Notes: generated by a model from the letters alone, not told the origin. Positions 27,537 to 36,022 are shown, counted from the stretch's first letter. The stretch is 64,000 bases of DNA from an uncultured Spartobacteria bacterium (GCA_903919125.1 CAIXGS010000004.1:62001-126000), one strand, 5' to 3'. Numbers and translations are program-made.

Positions 27537-27904
27537 AACCCTAGGTGAGTCGCCCAAAGTCGTCGTGGGGATGCTGCGGTTTGCCATGCCGGAGGCATGA
27601 AAGCCATTAACCGGTCGTTGAGGAGCGACGCGACGACACCACCGGTTTGTCAGGCTGAAAAAGCCCGCATCCAAGAGGGATGCTAGCGGCGGGGCATTAA
27701 GGGCAAAACAAGCCATCTTGTGTGGGAAACACGTTGTGCGGCGGCGCGAAATAACAATGACCTAGCAGCATGGAAGGGCTGGTATCCCTATGGGATGCGT
27801 GGCGGTTTTTGTATCGCACCCAGCGGTGTCGCTACGCTCAACCACCGCTAATGGCTTTGACGCCTCCGGCATCGGAACCAACCTGAAAGCGTGAGCGATG
27901 GCGC
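27537..27904. repeat. Hairpin-rich 370-bp dispersed repeat, copy 1
   Basis: It is about 90% identical, by visual comparison, to 33654-34023 in the same orientation. It contains several short self-complementary blocks (CATCCCTATGGGATG, TGCCGGAGGCA, GACGCCTCCGGCATC-like). Short frames in it are not conserved as proteins. It could be a structured RNA or a non-autonomous mobile element. It sits 4 bp from MITE copy A. Confidence 0.75.
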
Positions 27905-27927
27905 GATGCGGAGAATGAGAATGGTTT

Positions 27928-29091
27928 TCATGACTTGAGCGTGAGTTTTCCAAATCGTATTGAGCGGCGGTGGCGTTTCTCGTCGCCGCTGTCCCACACA
28001 GCGCGGAACTCGCCGGGCGCTGTTTCGATGAGCGTGGGATAGGAGTTGTGGATGCCAGCGTCGAAGAAGCTGTGCTCGTCGCTCCAGACTCCGCTCGCGG
28101 GCTTCACTTTATAGCGCAGCGCCATGCGACTCCATGCGGGGCCGTCATTGTAAACGTAGAGCTGAGTGCCGGTGCGCGACTGGCCGAACCATCCTTCCGA
28201 TACGGTGTTCCAAAGCTCTGGCTCCTCTTGGGCGATGCTCCACGTTTTGCCGCCGTCGATGCTTGTGCTGGACCACGCGCGGGGAGGAGTGAGCGCGCCG
28301 CCCTCCTTTCGTCCCTCGGCGGTCCGCATGACCATCTTGAGATGCTGCTGCTCGTTAATCACGGCGATCTGGCCTTCGTGTAGGAAGATTTTCCCCGGCT
28401 CTAGCTGCGGCACATAACCGCCTAGGCTCCAATCAAGCAGACTGGTGCTGCGCAGCACAAATTGCTCGCGCTGGCCGAGCGGATCGGCTCGCTTCGTGTT
28501 CCGATGTGCGGGCAGCAGATAAATCGGCTGGCCATTCTCGATAATGCGCTGGATTTCACCAAGAATCACGAGCGGGCCAGTGTAGTGCATAGCAAGTTCG
28601 ACTGGATTCCACGAGCGGCCACCGTCGCCACTGTAGGCCGCTGCGAGATGCGAGTCCTCGCTGTCGGCATAGTTCAATGGACACCGCATGGCAAAGCACC
28701 ACAGCACTTCCTGCCCCGGCGGATGGTAAAGCACCCCATTGCAGTAAGCGAACTGCAAGGCGCCATGCCGCTGTTCGTGATCAAAGATCGTGCTGGGGAT
28801 GCTCCACGAATCGCCGTCGTTGCTGGAAACGATGGCGTCGATGCTGCCCATGTCCCCCTTGCCGGCGATGCCTTTCTGATAAGCCACGACGAGGTGCTTC
28901 TCCTTCCACAAGGCGATGCTGGGTTGCCCAAACAAGGAAGCTCGCGGCTCTTGGTCGGCAGTGCGAACGACACGCACGTCACGGACATCACCAGTGTTTG
29001 GGGCGTTGGTGACTTGGTCTTTGGCGTGCAGAGCGGCCAGCGGTGCAAGCAGCAGGGAGGTGAGGAATGGTATGCTTGTTTTCGAGCTCAT
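27928..29091 (-). CDS. Secreted sialidase-family (BNR) protein
   Basis: This 387-residue protein has the same type of signal peptide as the region 1 proteins (TSLLLAPLAALHA). The mature part is a sialidase-type six-bladed propeller with Asp-boxes SNDGDSW, SGDGGRSW and SIDGGKTW and a C-terminal RSIRFGKLTL. Start and stop overlap the upstream aldolase gene (ATGA at 29088-29091), so it is translated as part of the kinase-aldolase-sialidase operon. Release of a sugar acid that the aldolase and kinase then use is a reasonable inference, but key sialidase Arg residues cannot be confirmed by eye. The repeat at 27537-27904 lies just beyond its 3' end. Confidence 0.82.
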   Translation of the reverse strand: MSSKTSIPFLTSLLLAPLAALHAKDQVTNAPNTGDVRDVRVVRTADQEPRASLFGQPSIALWKEKHLVVAYQKGIAGKGDMGSIDAIVSSNDGDSWSIPSTIFDHEQRHGALQFAYCNGVLYHPPGQEVLWCFAMRCPLNYADSEDSHLAAAYSGDGGRSWNPVELAMHYTGPLVILGEIQRIIENGQPIYLLPAHRNTKRADPLGQREQFVLRSTSLLDWSLGGYVPQLEPGKIFLHEGQIAVINEQQHLKMVMRTAEGRKEGGALTPPRAWSSTSIDGGKTWSIAQEEPELWNTVSEGWFGQSRTGTQLYVYNDGPAWSRMALRYKVKPASGVWSDEHSFFDAGIHNSYPTLIETAPGEFRAVWDSGDEKRHRRSIRFGKLTLKS

Positions 29092-30008
29092 AGGTTTTTC
29101 AGGAGTGGGTTGAGTTCATCGAGAATCTGACGAACTCGCTCGCGTTCAGGCTCGCGAAAACGTCGAAACGGCTCGGCCATGAAATCATCGCAGATGCCTG
29201 AGAGTACAAGCGCGCCCTTAATACCCTTAACGATGGCGGAGCTGTACTTACCGATGCGGTAGAGTGTCTCGCTCACACGCATTACGAGCCCTTGCAACTC
29301 GCGAACGCGTACCATGTCGGCGGATTTCGCTGCTTCGTAGAGCTTCACGTAGAGCTTCGGAAAAATGTTAGCACCGCCGTTCACTCCGCCGTGGGCACGC
29401 GCAAGCACGGCATCGGCGAGCATTTCCTCCGGGCCGACAAGCACAGACCAGTCCGGGCGATGTGGCAGCAATGCGAGGATGCGGTGCAGGTAGATCATGC
29501 TGCACGAACTGTCCTTCAAACCGATAATGCGGGGCTCATCCATTGCACGGCGCACGGTATCCGGTTCCATCGCTACTTTGGTCAGCGCAGGCATATTGTA
29601 TAAGAAGAGCGGCAACGGCAGAGCAGGCACAAGGTGGCTGAGGTATTCCTGCAACTCCGACTGGCTCCCGGGGAGATAATAAGGCGGCGCTACAACGAGC
29701 GAATCTGCGCCGGCATCGGCGGCCCAGCACGCGACTTTGAGGGATTCTTGGAATGCCGTGTCGGTAATCCCTACGAGTACGGGCACGCGGCGGTTCACTT
29801 GGTGGCAGGTACGCTCGATGAGTTCCTTGCGCAGTCGGTAGCTGAGGCTCGGGCCTTCGCCGGTGGTGCCGAGGATGAAAAGCCCCTGCACGCCGCCGTC
29901 GAGAATGTGCTCGATGAGCCGTTCGAGGCCGGGCACGTCGAGAGCATCGCGGTCGCGCAATGGCGTCACCATAGGCGGAACTATTCCGTGATATTTTGGG
30001 AGATTCAT
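29088..30008 (-). CDS. DHDPS/N-acetylneuraminate lyase family aldolase
   Basis: This 306-residue cytoplasmic protein has the length and motifs of the DapA/NanA family: GTTGE at 47-51, catalytic Tyr137 in YNMP, and Schiff-base Lys165 in IIGLKDSS. The family includes dihydrodipicolinate synthases, sialate lyases and 2-keto-3-deoxy sugar acid aldolases. Sequence alone does not fix the substrate. The operon context with an exported sialidase argues for a sugar acid aldolase rather than lysine synthesis. It starts 21 bp after the kinase stop and overlaps the sialidase start by 4 bp. Expression is probably controlled by the divergent AraC regulator. Confidence 0.87.
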   Translation of the reverse strand: MNLPKYHGIVPPMVTPLRDRDALDVPGLERLIEHILDGGVQGLFILGTTGEGPSLSYRLRKELIERTCHQVNRRVPVLVGITDTAFQESLKVACWAADAGADSLVVAPPYYLPGSQSELQEYLSHLVPALPLPLFLYNMPALTKVAMEPDTVRRAMDEPRIIGLKDSSCSMIYLHRILALLPHRPDWSVLVGPEEMLADAVLARAHGGVNGGANIFPKLYVKLYEAAKSADMVRVRELQGLVMRVSETLYRIGKYSSAIVKGIKGALVLSGICDDFMAEPFRRFREPERERVRQILDELNPLLKNL

Positions 30009-30029
30009 TATGAAATTTTACAGGCACGG

Positions 30030-31625
30030 TCAGGAGTTACGTTTGGCAGAGAGGAAGTCGCCAAGCCGCCGATACTCGGCGTAAAGCGCTTCGTAGGCGG
30101 CACGGTGGGAGCGATTCGGTTTGAAGACGGGGGCGGTGCCTGGCTTCGGCACGGCCATAGCACGGATGGCGTCGCGAGGCGCTTTGAACGCCCCTGCAGC
30201 GAGTGAACCGAGAATAGCGGCACCGAGCGCGGGACCTTGCTTGCTCGGATTCACGATAATGCTTTCACCAAGTACGTCGGCGTAGACCTGCACGACGAGC
30301 GGGTTGTGATGCGGCAGACCACCGGTGGCCACGAGCTTCTTCACCGGCACGCCGCCGTTGCGAAGCAACTCGACAATCCAGCGCACACCGAAGGCGGACG
30401 CCTCAAGCAGCGCACGGTAGAGATGCGCTGGGCGGTGATGCAGCGCGAGTCCGGTGAAAGCGCCCTTGAGCGCGCCGTCCATCAGCGGAGTGCGGCAGCC
30501 ATTGAACCAATCCACACACATCACACCTTCTGCGCCGGGGGGCAGTCCGGCGGCTTCGCGGGCAAGGTGGGTGAAATCAGACTGGCCCGTAAGTTTACGC
30601 AGCCAATCAAATGCATCGCCGACGGCGGCTTGACCCGTCTCATAGCCGTAGAAGCCGGGGAGAATTCCATCCTTCACCACGCCCGCAACGCCGGGAACGC
30701 TGCATTCCACTTCGCTGTTGAGCATGTGGCACGAGCTCGTGCCCATCACCATCACGAGCGTGCCGGGTTCCGCCGCGCCTGCGCCCGGAACGCCTGCGTG
30801 CGCATCAATAATAGCCGCGCTAACGGGCGTGCCTTCCGACAGCCCGAGCGTCTTCGCCATCGCGCTAGTAAGGCCGCCTGCAGAAACACCGGGCGCTAGC
30901 AAACGGCCGGGCATCTTGTCTCTCACCACGCGAGCGAACTTCGGATTCACCGCGCGCAGAAAATCTTCCGACGGATAGCCGTCCGTCGCGCTCCACATGC
31001 CCTTGTAGCCAGCCTGGCAAGTCGAGCGAGGAAGTCCCTCCGCCGTACCGCCAACAAGCTGCCAGACCAACCAATCTCCCGCTTCAAGCCAGACCTCAGC
31101 GGCCTCATAGGCGCTGGGGGCGAGTTCGAGAGTCTCGAGCATCTTCGGAAAAAACCACTCCAACCCGATGGTTCCCCCGTAGCGTTGGAGAAAACGTTCA
31201 CCGCGCTCCCGAGCGACGAAATTGATGCGGTCCGTTTGCACCTGCGCGCCGTGATGCTTCCAGAGTTTTGGCCAAGCAAGAGGTTCGGCGGCGAATTCCT
31301 CCAGCACGCACAACGGCGTACCGTCGCGCTTCGTCGGGAGCATCGTGCAGCTTGTAAAATCTACGCCGATACCCAGCACATCACTAGGGAGAGCCTTCGC
31401 CAGACGCAGAGCGGCCAGCGTCGCTTTCGCGGCGGAGTTGATCCAGTCGAGGGGATGCTGTAGCGCGTAATGCTGGGGTAACTTCTTCTTCGAGCCGGGC
31501 AGCGACTCAACGATTTGCCCGTGCGGATACTTTGCCACGGTTGACGCCAGTTCGCGTCCCCGCAGATCCACAAGCACCGCCCGCACACTCTCCGTTCCGA
31601 AATCGAGACCGAGGGATGCCTTCAT
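30030..31625 (-). CDS. araB: FGGY carbohydrate kinase, ribulokinase-like
   Basis: This 531-residue cytoplasmic kinase has the FGGY fold. The phosphate-binding start LGLDFGTESVRAVLVD and the block GIGVDFTSCTMLP are characteristic of ribulokinases, as is YGGTIGLEWFFPKMLETLE. The C-terminal domain has the ATP-binding KKLVATGGLPHHNPL segment. Ribulokinases phosphorylate L-ribulose and related ketopentoses. No isomerase or epimerase gene accompanies it here, so the true substrate may differ. It is the first gene of a three-gene operon and diverges from the AraC-type regulator across 121 bp. Confidence 0.85.
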   Translation of the reverse strand: MKASLGLDFGTESVRAVLVDLRGRELASTVAKYPHGQIVESLPGSKKKLPQHYALQHPLDWINSAAKATLAALRLAKALPSDVLGIGVDFTSCTMLPTKRDGTPLCVLEEFAAEPLAWPKLWKHHGAQVQTDRINFVARERGERFLQRYGGTIGLEWFFPKMLETLELAPSAYEAAEVWLEAGDWLVWQLVGGTAEGLPRSTCQAGYKGMWSATDGYPSEDFLRAVNPKFARVVRDKMPGRLLAPGVSAGGLTSAMAKTLGLSEGTPVSAAIIDAHAGVPGAGAAEPGTLVMVMGTSSCHMLNSEVECSVPGVAGVVKDGILPGFYGYETGQAAVGDAFDWLRKLTGQSDFTHLAREAAGLPPGAEGVMCVDWFNGCRTPLMDGALKGAFTGLALHHRPAHLYRALLEASAFGVRWIVELLRNGGVPVKKLVATGGLPHHNPLVVQVYADVLGESIIVNPSKQGPALGAAILGSLAAGAFKAPRDAIRAMAVPKPGTAPVFKPNRSHRAAYEALYAEYRRLGDFLSAKRNS

Positions 31626-31746
31626 TTGGTTTGATGATTTATGGGGTTTAATTGGGATTGTGAAGGATCGTGAATCAGGTTTTTAGAATGGTCCATTATT
31701 TTGATTTTGTCTTTCAATTGAATCCATTGGACGATATTACACATCT
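31626..31746. promoter_or_regulatory. Divergent promoter region with two short palindromes
   Basis: This 121-bp region separates the AraC regulator from the kinase operon. It contains two perfect odd-length palindromes, AATGGTCCATT at 31687-31697 and TCCATTGGA at 31723-31731, with centres 35 bp apart. They share the CCATT core and are good candidates for AraC-family operator half-sites. The segment between them is AT-rich. Confidence 0.5.
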
Positions 31747-32643
31747 ATGTCAGGAAAGCATCCGCGACACAGCGAACAGATCGCCGGACTGGAACTAGAC
31801 TTACCGCTGGTCAAAGCGCTTGGCGCGATCCGCGCCCGCTCCGTGCGTCGGCTCGTGTGGCATTCCCATGACGATTATGAGCTACTATTCATGCTTGAAG
31901 GTGCCAACAGCTATGAAATCCGTGGGCAGGACACCGTCACTTTGGCCGGCGGACATCTGCTGCTGATGCCCCCAGGTGCAGTTCATCGTGGCCGCGATGA
32001 CGTACGCATGCCGTCGGTTCTTTGCGGCATCCTTTTTCAGCCATGCGGGCACCAAGCTTGGGTGAACTCGATTTTCACACGCGAAGAATTGTACCGGATG
32101 GATCTGGAACTCCAAAAGCACCCTTTTGCCGTGCGCCCATTTAATCGCGAACTGATGCGAATCCTCACGCGGCTGATGCAATACGCCGAAGCCTTCAAAT
32201 TGGATCGCCGCGATTTCTTCGCCAAAGCCAATATTCGCGCCCTTGCGTGTCTCGCCATCATCGAATTCCTGCGCCAACTCGCCACCCCAGTCCGCGCCGA
32301 CGCCGCCACCATTGCATCCGAAGCACGCGACTATTTGGCGAAGCGATTTGCCGAGCCCATTCAAATGACCGACTTGGCGCGACACCTCGGTCTGAGCCGC
32401 GCAAGGATGTTTGAAGTTTTCAAAAAAGACACGGGCCTTACACCCAACGACTACCTTGTGCGCCAGCGCATCGAACATGCCAGAGAACAACTCTCCAAAA
32501 CTTCGCGCGCGATAACGAACATCGCCTTAGACGTCGGATTTTCTTCCAGCCAGTATTTCGCAAACGTTTTCCGGCGCTACACCGGCATGACGCCATTGGA
32601 ACACCGCAAGCGCACCATCGCAACCAGCGGTGCGAGCAAGTAG
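31747..32643 (+). CDS. AraC-family transcription regulator with cupin sensor domain
   Basis: The protein has 298 residues. Residues 30-110 form a cupin sugar-sensing domain (HSHDDYELLFMLEG then LLLMPPGAVHRG). Residues 200-298 contain two helix-turn-helix motifs of the AraC family, the second ending ALDVGFSSSQYFANVFRRYT. Such regulators sense a sugar and switch on catabolic genes. It is divergent from the kinase-aldolase-sialidase operon and shares its control region, so that operon is the likely target, along with its own gene. The protein is complete. Confidence 0.92.
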   Translation: MSGKHPRHSEQIAGLELDLPLVKALGAIRARSVRRLVWHSHDDYELLFMLEGANSYEIRGQDTVTLAGGHLLLMPPGAVHRGRDDVRMPSVLCGILFQPCGHQAWVNSIFTREELYRMDLELQKHPFAVRPFNRELMRILTRLMQYAEAFKLDRRDFFAKANIRALACLAIIEFLRQLATPVRADAATIASEARDYLAKRFAEPIQMTDLARHLGLSRARMFEVFKKDTGLTPNDYLVRQRIEHAREQLSKTSRAITNIALDVGFSSSQYFANVFRRYTGMTPLEHRKRTIATSGASK

Positions 32644-32699
32644 TACAATAAGGAGCGCGCCATCACACACGAGAAGTGTATGCCTCCTCAGTGAGGCTC

Positions 32700-33020
32700 C
32701 TATTTGATTTTCCAAATTTTCACGTCGTCAATCCACACCGTGCTCGGCGTAAGAAAGCTGAACCAACGTTTCATCGGATGCGCGAAGCCTTCGGAACGGT
32801 GATGCGCCAGAAGTTGGCCATCGAGGCTGAGTCGCATCTCGTCGCCTTCGGTGACAAGGACAAGTTCGTGCCAGGAGGTGTCGGCTTTCCAAAGAACGGT
32901 GAGTTGCTTCGACTTCAAAAGCGCGTCGAGATCTGCGGGCAGTTTCTCTTTCCGATCCAAATACTCCTGTCTGCGTCTACGAATCTCCAGATCCATCACG
33001 CCGGTTTTGCTCTCACTGAG
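32700..33020 (-). pseudogene. Duplicated 3' fragment of the jelly-roll gene at 34213-34998
   Basis: Bases 32699-33020 match 34212-34533 with about 5 differences in 322 bp (roughly 98%), including the stop codon. It encodes only the last 99 or so residues, without a signal peptide. The copy ends exactly where a variant of the dispersed motif (AGAGACACT in GGAGAGAGACACTCTCC) begins, so the rearrangement break lies at a repeat. It is probably not expressed. Confidence 0.88.
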
Positions 33021-33098
33021 AGACGCAGGAGAGAGACACTCTCCACCCCAGTTGGGCCAAACGAGTGTTGGCGCAACGAATACACGCTCCTCAACTTT

Positions 33099-33338
33099 TT
33101 AGAGAAAACTCAAAATATCTTCCTTTTCAACTCCTTTTGCCGTCGCGACTACTCGCAAAATCGAGTTCAGGGTTCCTACTCGAAGCGGACAATGGTCAGG
33201 AACAGAAATCCGATGTGGGCGCGGGTTATTGGTTTCAAGGATGACATGACTTCCTACCTGATTTACGTGCGCATACCCAAAGTGCTTGCACAGCACTTTG
33301 ATCAAATCCACACCGCTTAGATCTCGCGGCAGTTTCAT
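33099..33338 (-). CDS. hicA: HicA-type toxin
   Basis: This 79-residue protein follows the HicA pattern: LPRDLSGVDLIKVL at the start, the catalytic-type His in QVGSHVILE, and SVPDHCPLRVGTLNSILR. HicA is a double-stranded-RNA-binding-fold mRNA ribonuclease. The start overlaps the stop of the HicB-like gene by 4 bp (ATGA). In this pair the antitoxin comes first, the reverse of the commonest HicA-HicB order. It is complete. Confidence 0.88.
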   Translation of the reverse strand: MKLPRDLSGVDLIKVLCKHFGYAHVNQVGSHVILETNNPRPHRISVPDHCPLRVGTLNSILRVVATAKGVEKEDILSFL

Positions 33339-33541
33339 GTCCCCGCCAAAACTTCGTCGCGAACCAGATGTAACCTAATGAGCGATGGCTTTACCTGATC
33401 GAAGAAATACGCGCTTACGGCCTCTCTCACGTTTACCCGTAATTCATCCCATGTATCACCTTGGGTGAAAATATCTTCTGAAAGACACTCCGCTACAAAC
33501 CCTCCGTCAGCTTCCTGCGTAATGCTGAATACAATTTCCAT
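33335..33541 (-). CDS. hicB: HicB-type antitoxin
   Basis: This 68-residue protein has the partial RNase-H-like HicB fold (VFSITQEADGGFVAEC, then FTQGDTWDELRVNVREAV). It is short and lacks a clear C-terminal DNA-binding domain, so autoregulation may be weak or use another factor. It is co-translated with the HicA gene downstream. Confidence 0.82.
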   Translation of the reverse strand: MEIVFSITQEADGGFVAECLSEDIFTQGDTWDELRVNVREAVSAYFFDQVKPSLIRLHLVRDEVLAGT

Positions 33542-33627
33542 AGGTGAAGAATAACACGGGGAGCAATAGGGGTCGCCTCAGAAAACCGAAATTATAGCAC
33601 ATTCAGGCCCACTGCGGTGGAGTAAGG

Positions 33628-33643
33628 AAAGTGTCTGTCCCCC
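33628..33643 (+). repeat. Dispersed AAAGTGTCTGTCCCCC motif copy
   Basis: This core copy belongs to a longer shared block GTGGAGTAAGGAAAGTGTCT that recurs at 34067-34086. It ends just before the 370-bp repeat. Confidence 0.6.
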
Positions 33644-33653
33644 GCGTCTCTGT

Positions 33654-34023
33654 AACCCTAGGTGAGTCGCCCAAAGTCGTCGTGGGGATGCTGCGGTTTG
33701 CCATGCCGGAGGCATGAAAGCCATTAGCCGGAGGTTGAGGAGCGACGCGACGACACCACCGGTTTTTCAGGCCGTAACGGCCCGCATCCCAGAGGGATGC
33801 TAGCGGCGAGGCGTTGAGGGCAAAACAAGCCATCTTGTGTGGGAAACACGTTGTGCGTCGGCGCGATATCACAATGGCACAGCAGCATGGAAGGGCTGGC
33901 ATCCCTATGGGATGCGTGGCGTTTTTTGTATCGCAACCGGTGGTGTCGCTTCGCTCAACCGACCGGCTAATGGCTTTGATGCCTCCGGCATCGGAACCAA
34001 CCTGAAAGCGTGAGCGATAGCGC
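33654..34023. repeat. Hairpin-rich 370-bp dispersed repeat, copy 2
   Basis: This is the same orientation and extent as 27537-27904, with both ends conserved. The hairpin blocks CATCCCAGAGGGATG, CATCCCTATGGGATG and GATGCCTCCGGCATC keep their pairing although loops differ. As with copy 1, a MITE element lies immediately beside it, here on the other side. Confidence 0.75.
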
Positions 34024-34028
34024 CAGGG

Positions 34029-34196
34029 GGACAGGCAAGAATGTCACTTAGTTAAGGCGCTTTTTCGTGGAGTAAGGAAAGTGTCTGTCCCCTGCGCTCT
34101 TCCCTTTTTCGAGTGATCGCAGTACGGCACTCCTTTTGGTTGGCGTAAAAATCCCACGAAAGACGACCTTAACTAAGTGCCATTCGTGCCTGTCCC
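34029..34196 (-). repeat. MITE/REPIN-like element, copy B with inserted segment
   Basis: It is inverted relative to copies A and C. Its ends are AGAATGTCACTTAGTTAAGG and CCTTAACTAAGTGCCATTCG. About 40 bp containing a GTGTCTGTCCCC motif are inserted after TTTTTCG, which is duplicated on both sides. This looks like one repeat inserted in another. Confidence 0.75.
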
Positions 34197-34212
34197 TCCC
34201 CGCGCTTTACGC

Positions 34213-34998
34213 CTATTTGATTTTCCAAATTTTCACGTCGTCAATCCACACCGTGCTCGGCGTAAGAAAGCTTAACCAACGTTTCATCGGATGCGCGAAG
34301 CCTTCGGAACGGTGATGCGCCAGAAGTTGGCCATCGAGGCTGAGTCGCATCTCGTCGCCTTCGGTGACAAGGACAAGTTCGTGCCAGGAGGTGTCGGCTT
34401 TCCAAGGAACGGTGAGTTGCTTCGACTTCAAAAGCGCGTCGAGATCTGCGGGCAGTTTCTCTTTCCGATCCAAATACTCCTGTCTGCGTCTACGAATCTC
34501 CAGATTCATCACGCCGGTCTTGCTGTCACTGAGCGTGATGCTGCTGCGCGAAAGGGTGCCGTAGCCGAGATGGCCTGCATGGACGCCTTGCATCTCACGG
34601 TCCACAAAACCGAGCTGGAGAGACTCATCTTCGTTTAAGCCCGGGAACCGAAACCGTACCACGACTCCGCCATCTGCGAAGCCTGCGTCGTGGTGAATGT
34701 GTGCGGCGTGACCGGCCTCCTTCGTGGCGCTGGCGACCTTGAGGATACCGTCGTCGAGATCGGCTTGTTTTATCTGCGGCACGCGATCTGCCGTGGCGCT
34801 CTCCCAACCGTTGCCGATGGCCTTCATGTCGTTGCCGGTCTCCTCACGCTCGAAGGCGTCATGAAAGAGGAGCCGACCTTTCTCGCGAAGCCAACTGGCG
34901 TCGTTGCCCGGAGCAAAGACGGGTCGGGAATCAGCAGCAGCTAAATTAGCCAGCGGCGTTAGCAGCAGAGCGGCTAGGAGGGGGATGGGATTTTTCAT
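34213..34998 (-). CDS. Secreted concanavalin A-like (jelly-roll) protein
   Basis: This 261-residue protein has a signal peptide of the shared local type (LLAALLLTPLANLAAADS). The mature protein is strand-rich with a lectin/glucanase-like jelly-roll pattern: DGGVVVRFRFPG, SLQLGFVDRE, WHELVLVTEGDEMRLSLDG and a closing VWIDDVKIWKIK. Such domains bind or hydrolyse sugars, and no catalytic acid pair is obvious. Its 3' half is duplicated at 32700-33020. The gene at 35157-35765 is a divergent paralogue with the same C-terminal pattern. It is probably a carbohydrate-binding partner of the nearby glycan enzymes. Confidence 0.75.
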   Translation of the reverse strand: MKNPIPLLAALLLTPLANLAAADSRPVFAPGNDASWLREKGRLLFHDAFEREETGNDMKAIGNGWESATADRVPQIKQADLDDGILKVASATKEAGHAAHIHHDAGFADGGVVVRFRFPGLNEDESLQLGFVDREMQGVHAGHLGYGTLSRSSITLSDSKTGVMNLEIRRRRQEYLDRKEKLPADLDALLKSKQLTVPWKADTSWHELVLVTEGDEMRLSLDGQLLAHHRSEGFAHPMKRWLSFLTPSTVWIDDVKIWKIK

Positions 34999-35156
34999 TG
35001 TTGTTTAAAACGGCAAGAGGTCGAATTCGCACCATGCTCTCAAGCTCGCGCTCGCTGCTCGCGGTGCAGCCACGCAGCGCACTACAGCGGTTTGTGCGGA
35101 TTTAAAACGGCGCGAAGGATACTTGGAAAATGACTGCCAATTACCCCCTTCCCTCA

Positions 35157-35765
35157 TTATTTAAGAGATGTGACGCGGAGATCTTTTACCAAAAATTGGG
35201 CTCCGTCAAAACCACCGCCATTGAGATAAAATGGCCCCATCGGACGGCTAAAGCTTTCATCTGCAGCTGTGATACTGACCCCGTCGATAGTGACCGTTAC
35301 GTTAGGACCGTCATGAACGCAGGCGAGCTCATGCCATTCCGTGTCCAGCTTACTCAGTTGGCCTTCACTGAGGATAGCTCGCGGCAAATCATTAAACTTT
35401 GGACGGATAATGGCAAACTTCCCTGCATCGGGGTTAAACGTGAAATCAATAGCATGTGCACCTGAATCAGCGGGCCATGCCACGAACAGGAAGTTTTCTT
35501 TGGGCTGCGCAAACTTCATTTTCCACTCCACTTTTAGGCGGTCGAAGGGAATAAGTCCCTTAATTGTGGCTGTGTGTTTTTCCGTTGGAACCTGCTCTCC
35601 CAACATCGCCCCATCGGCGAATTTCCAGGAACCATGATGAAATTTGAGCTTCTCGTGTAATGGCTCGGATTTGCCGTCTTGAAAGAGAAGAACCTCTTGA
35701 GCCTGGATTTCATGAGAAAGAAAAAGCGCGGTAGCGCACAGAAGAGTTAAGCGAGGTTGCTTCAT
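35157..35765 (-). CDS. Secreted concanavalin A-like protein, paralogue
   Basis: The protein has 202 residues from the ATG at 35765, chosen because MKQPRLTLLCATALFLSHEI opens a signal peptide; a longer frame from 35810 adds only a non-signal extension. The jelly-roll core ends WHELACVHDGPNVTVTIDG and FLVKDLRVTSLK, aligning with the 261-residue neighbour's C-terminus. The two genes are in the same direction 158 bp apart and probably came from an old tandem duplication. Exact ligand or activity is unknown. Confidence 0.72.
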   Translation of the reverse strand: MKQPRLTLLCATALFLSHEIQAQEVLLFQDGKSEPLHEKLKFHHGSWKFADGAMLGEQVPTEKHTATIKGLIPFDRLKVEWKMKFAQPKENFLFVAWPADSGAHAIDFTFNPDAGKFAIIRPKFNDLPRAILSEGQLSKLDTEWHELACVHDGPNVTVTIDGVSITAADESFSRPMGPFYLNGGGFDGAQFLVKDLRVTSLK

Positions 35766-36022
35766 AAGAGAACTAAGTCTGACTGGAAGACAATCAATAG
35801 TCGCCCCCACGCATTAGAGGGAACCTAAGTGCCTCACTACTTTTCGTGTTTTATGAATGAGCCTCGATGGATTTGATTGGGAAATAGGCAACGGTTGTGC
35901 GAGTGCAACGGAACCCGCTGGCGGACTCGAAGATGGCTTACTTCATTGACACCCCAAAACTGAAGCAGGTGAATTAACCGTTGCCTCGCTTTCCGTCTAT
36001 TAACCAATACTCTACGCACTGC

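Noticed and set aside
27537-27904. Possible tRNA or riboswitch in the hairpin-rich repeat
   Set aside because: No cloverleaf, anticodon arm or known riboswitch core could be found. It was kept only as a repeat of unknown nature.
28462-29130. 222-residue + strand frame
   Set aside because: It is opposite the well-supported sialidase gene, with no motif and no upstream signals.
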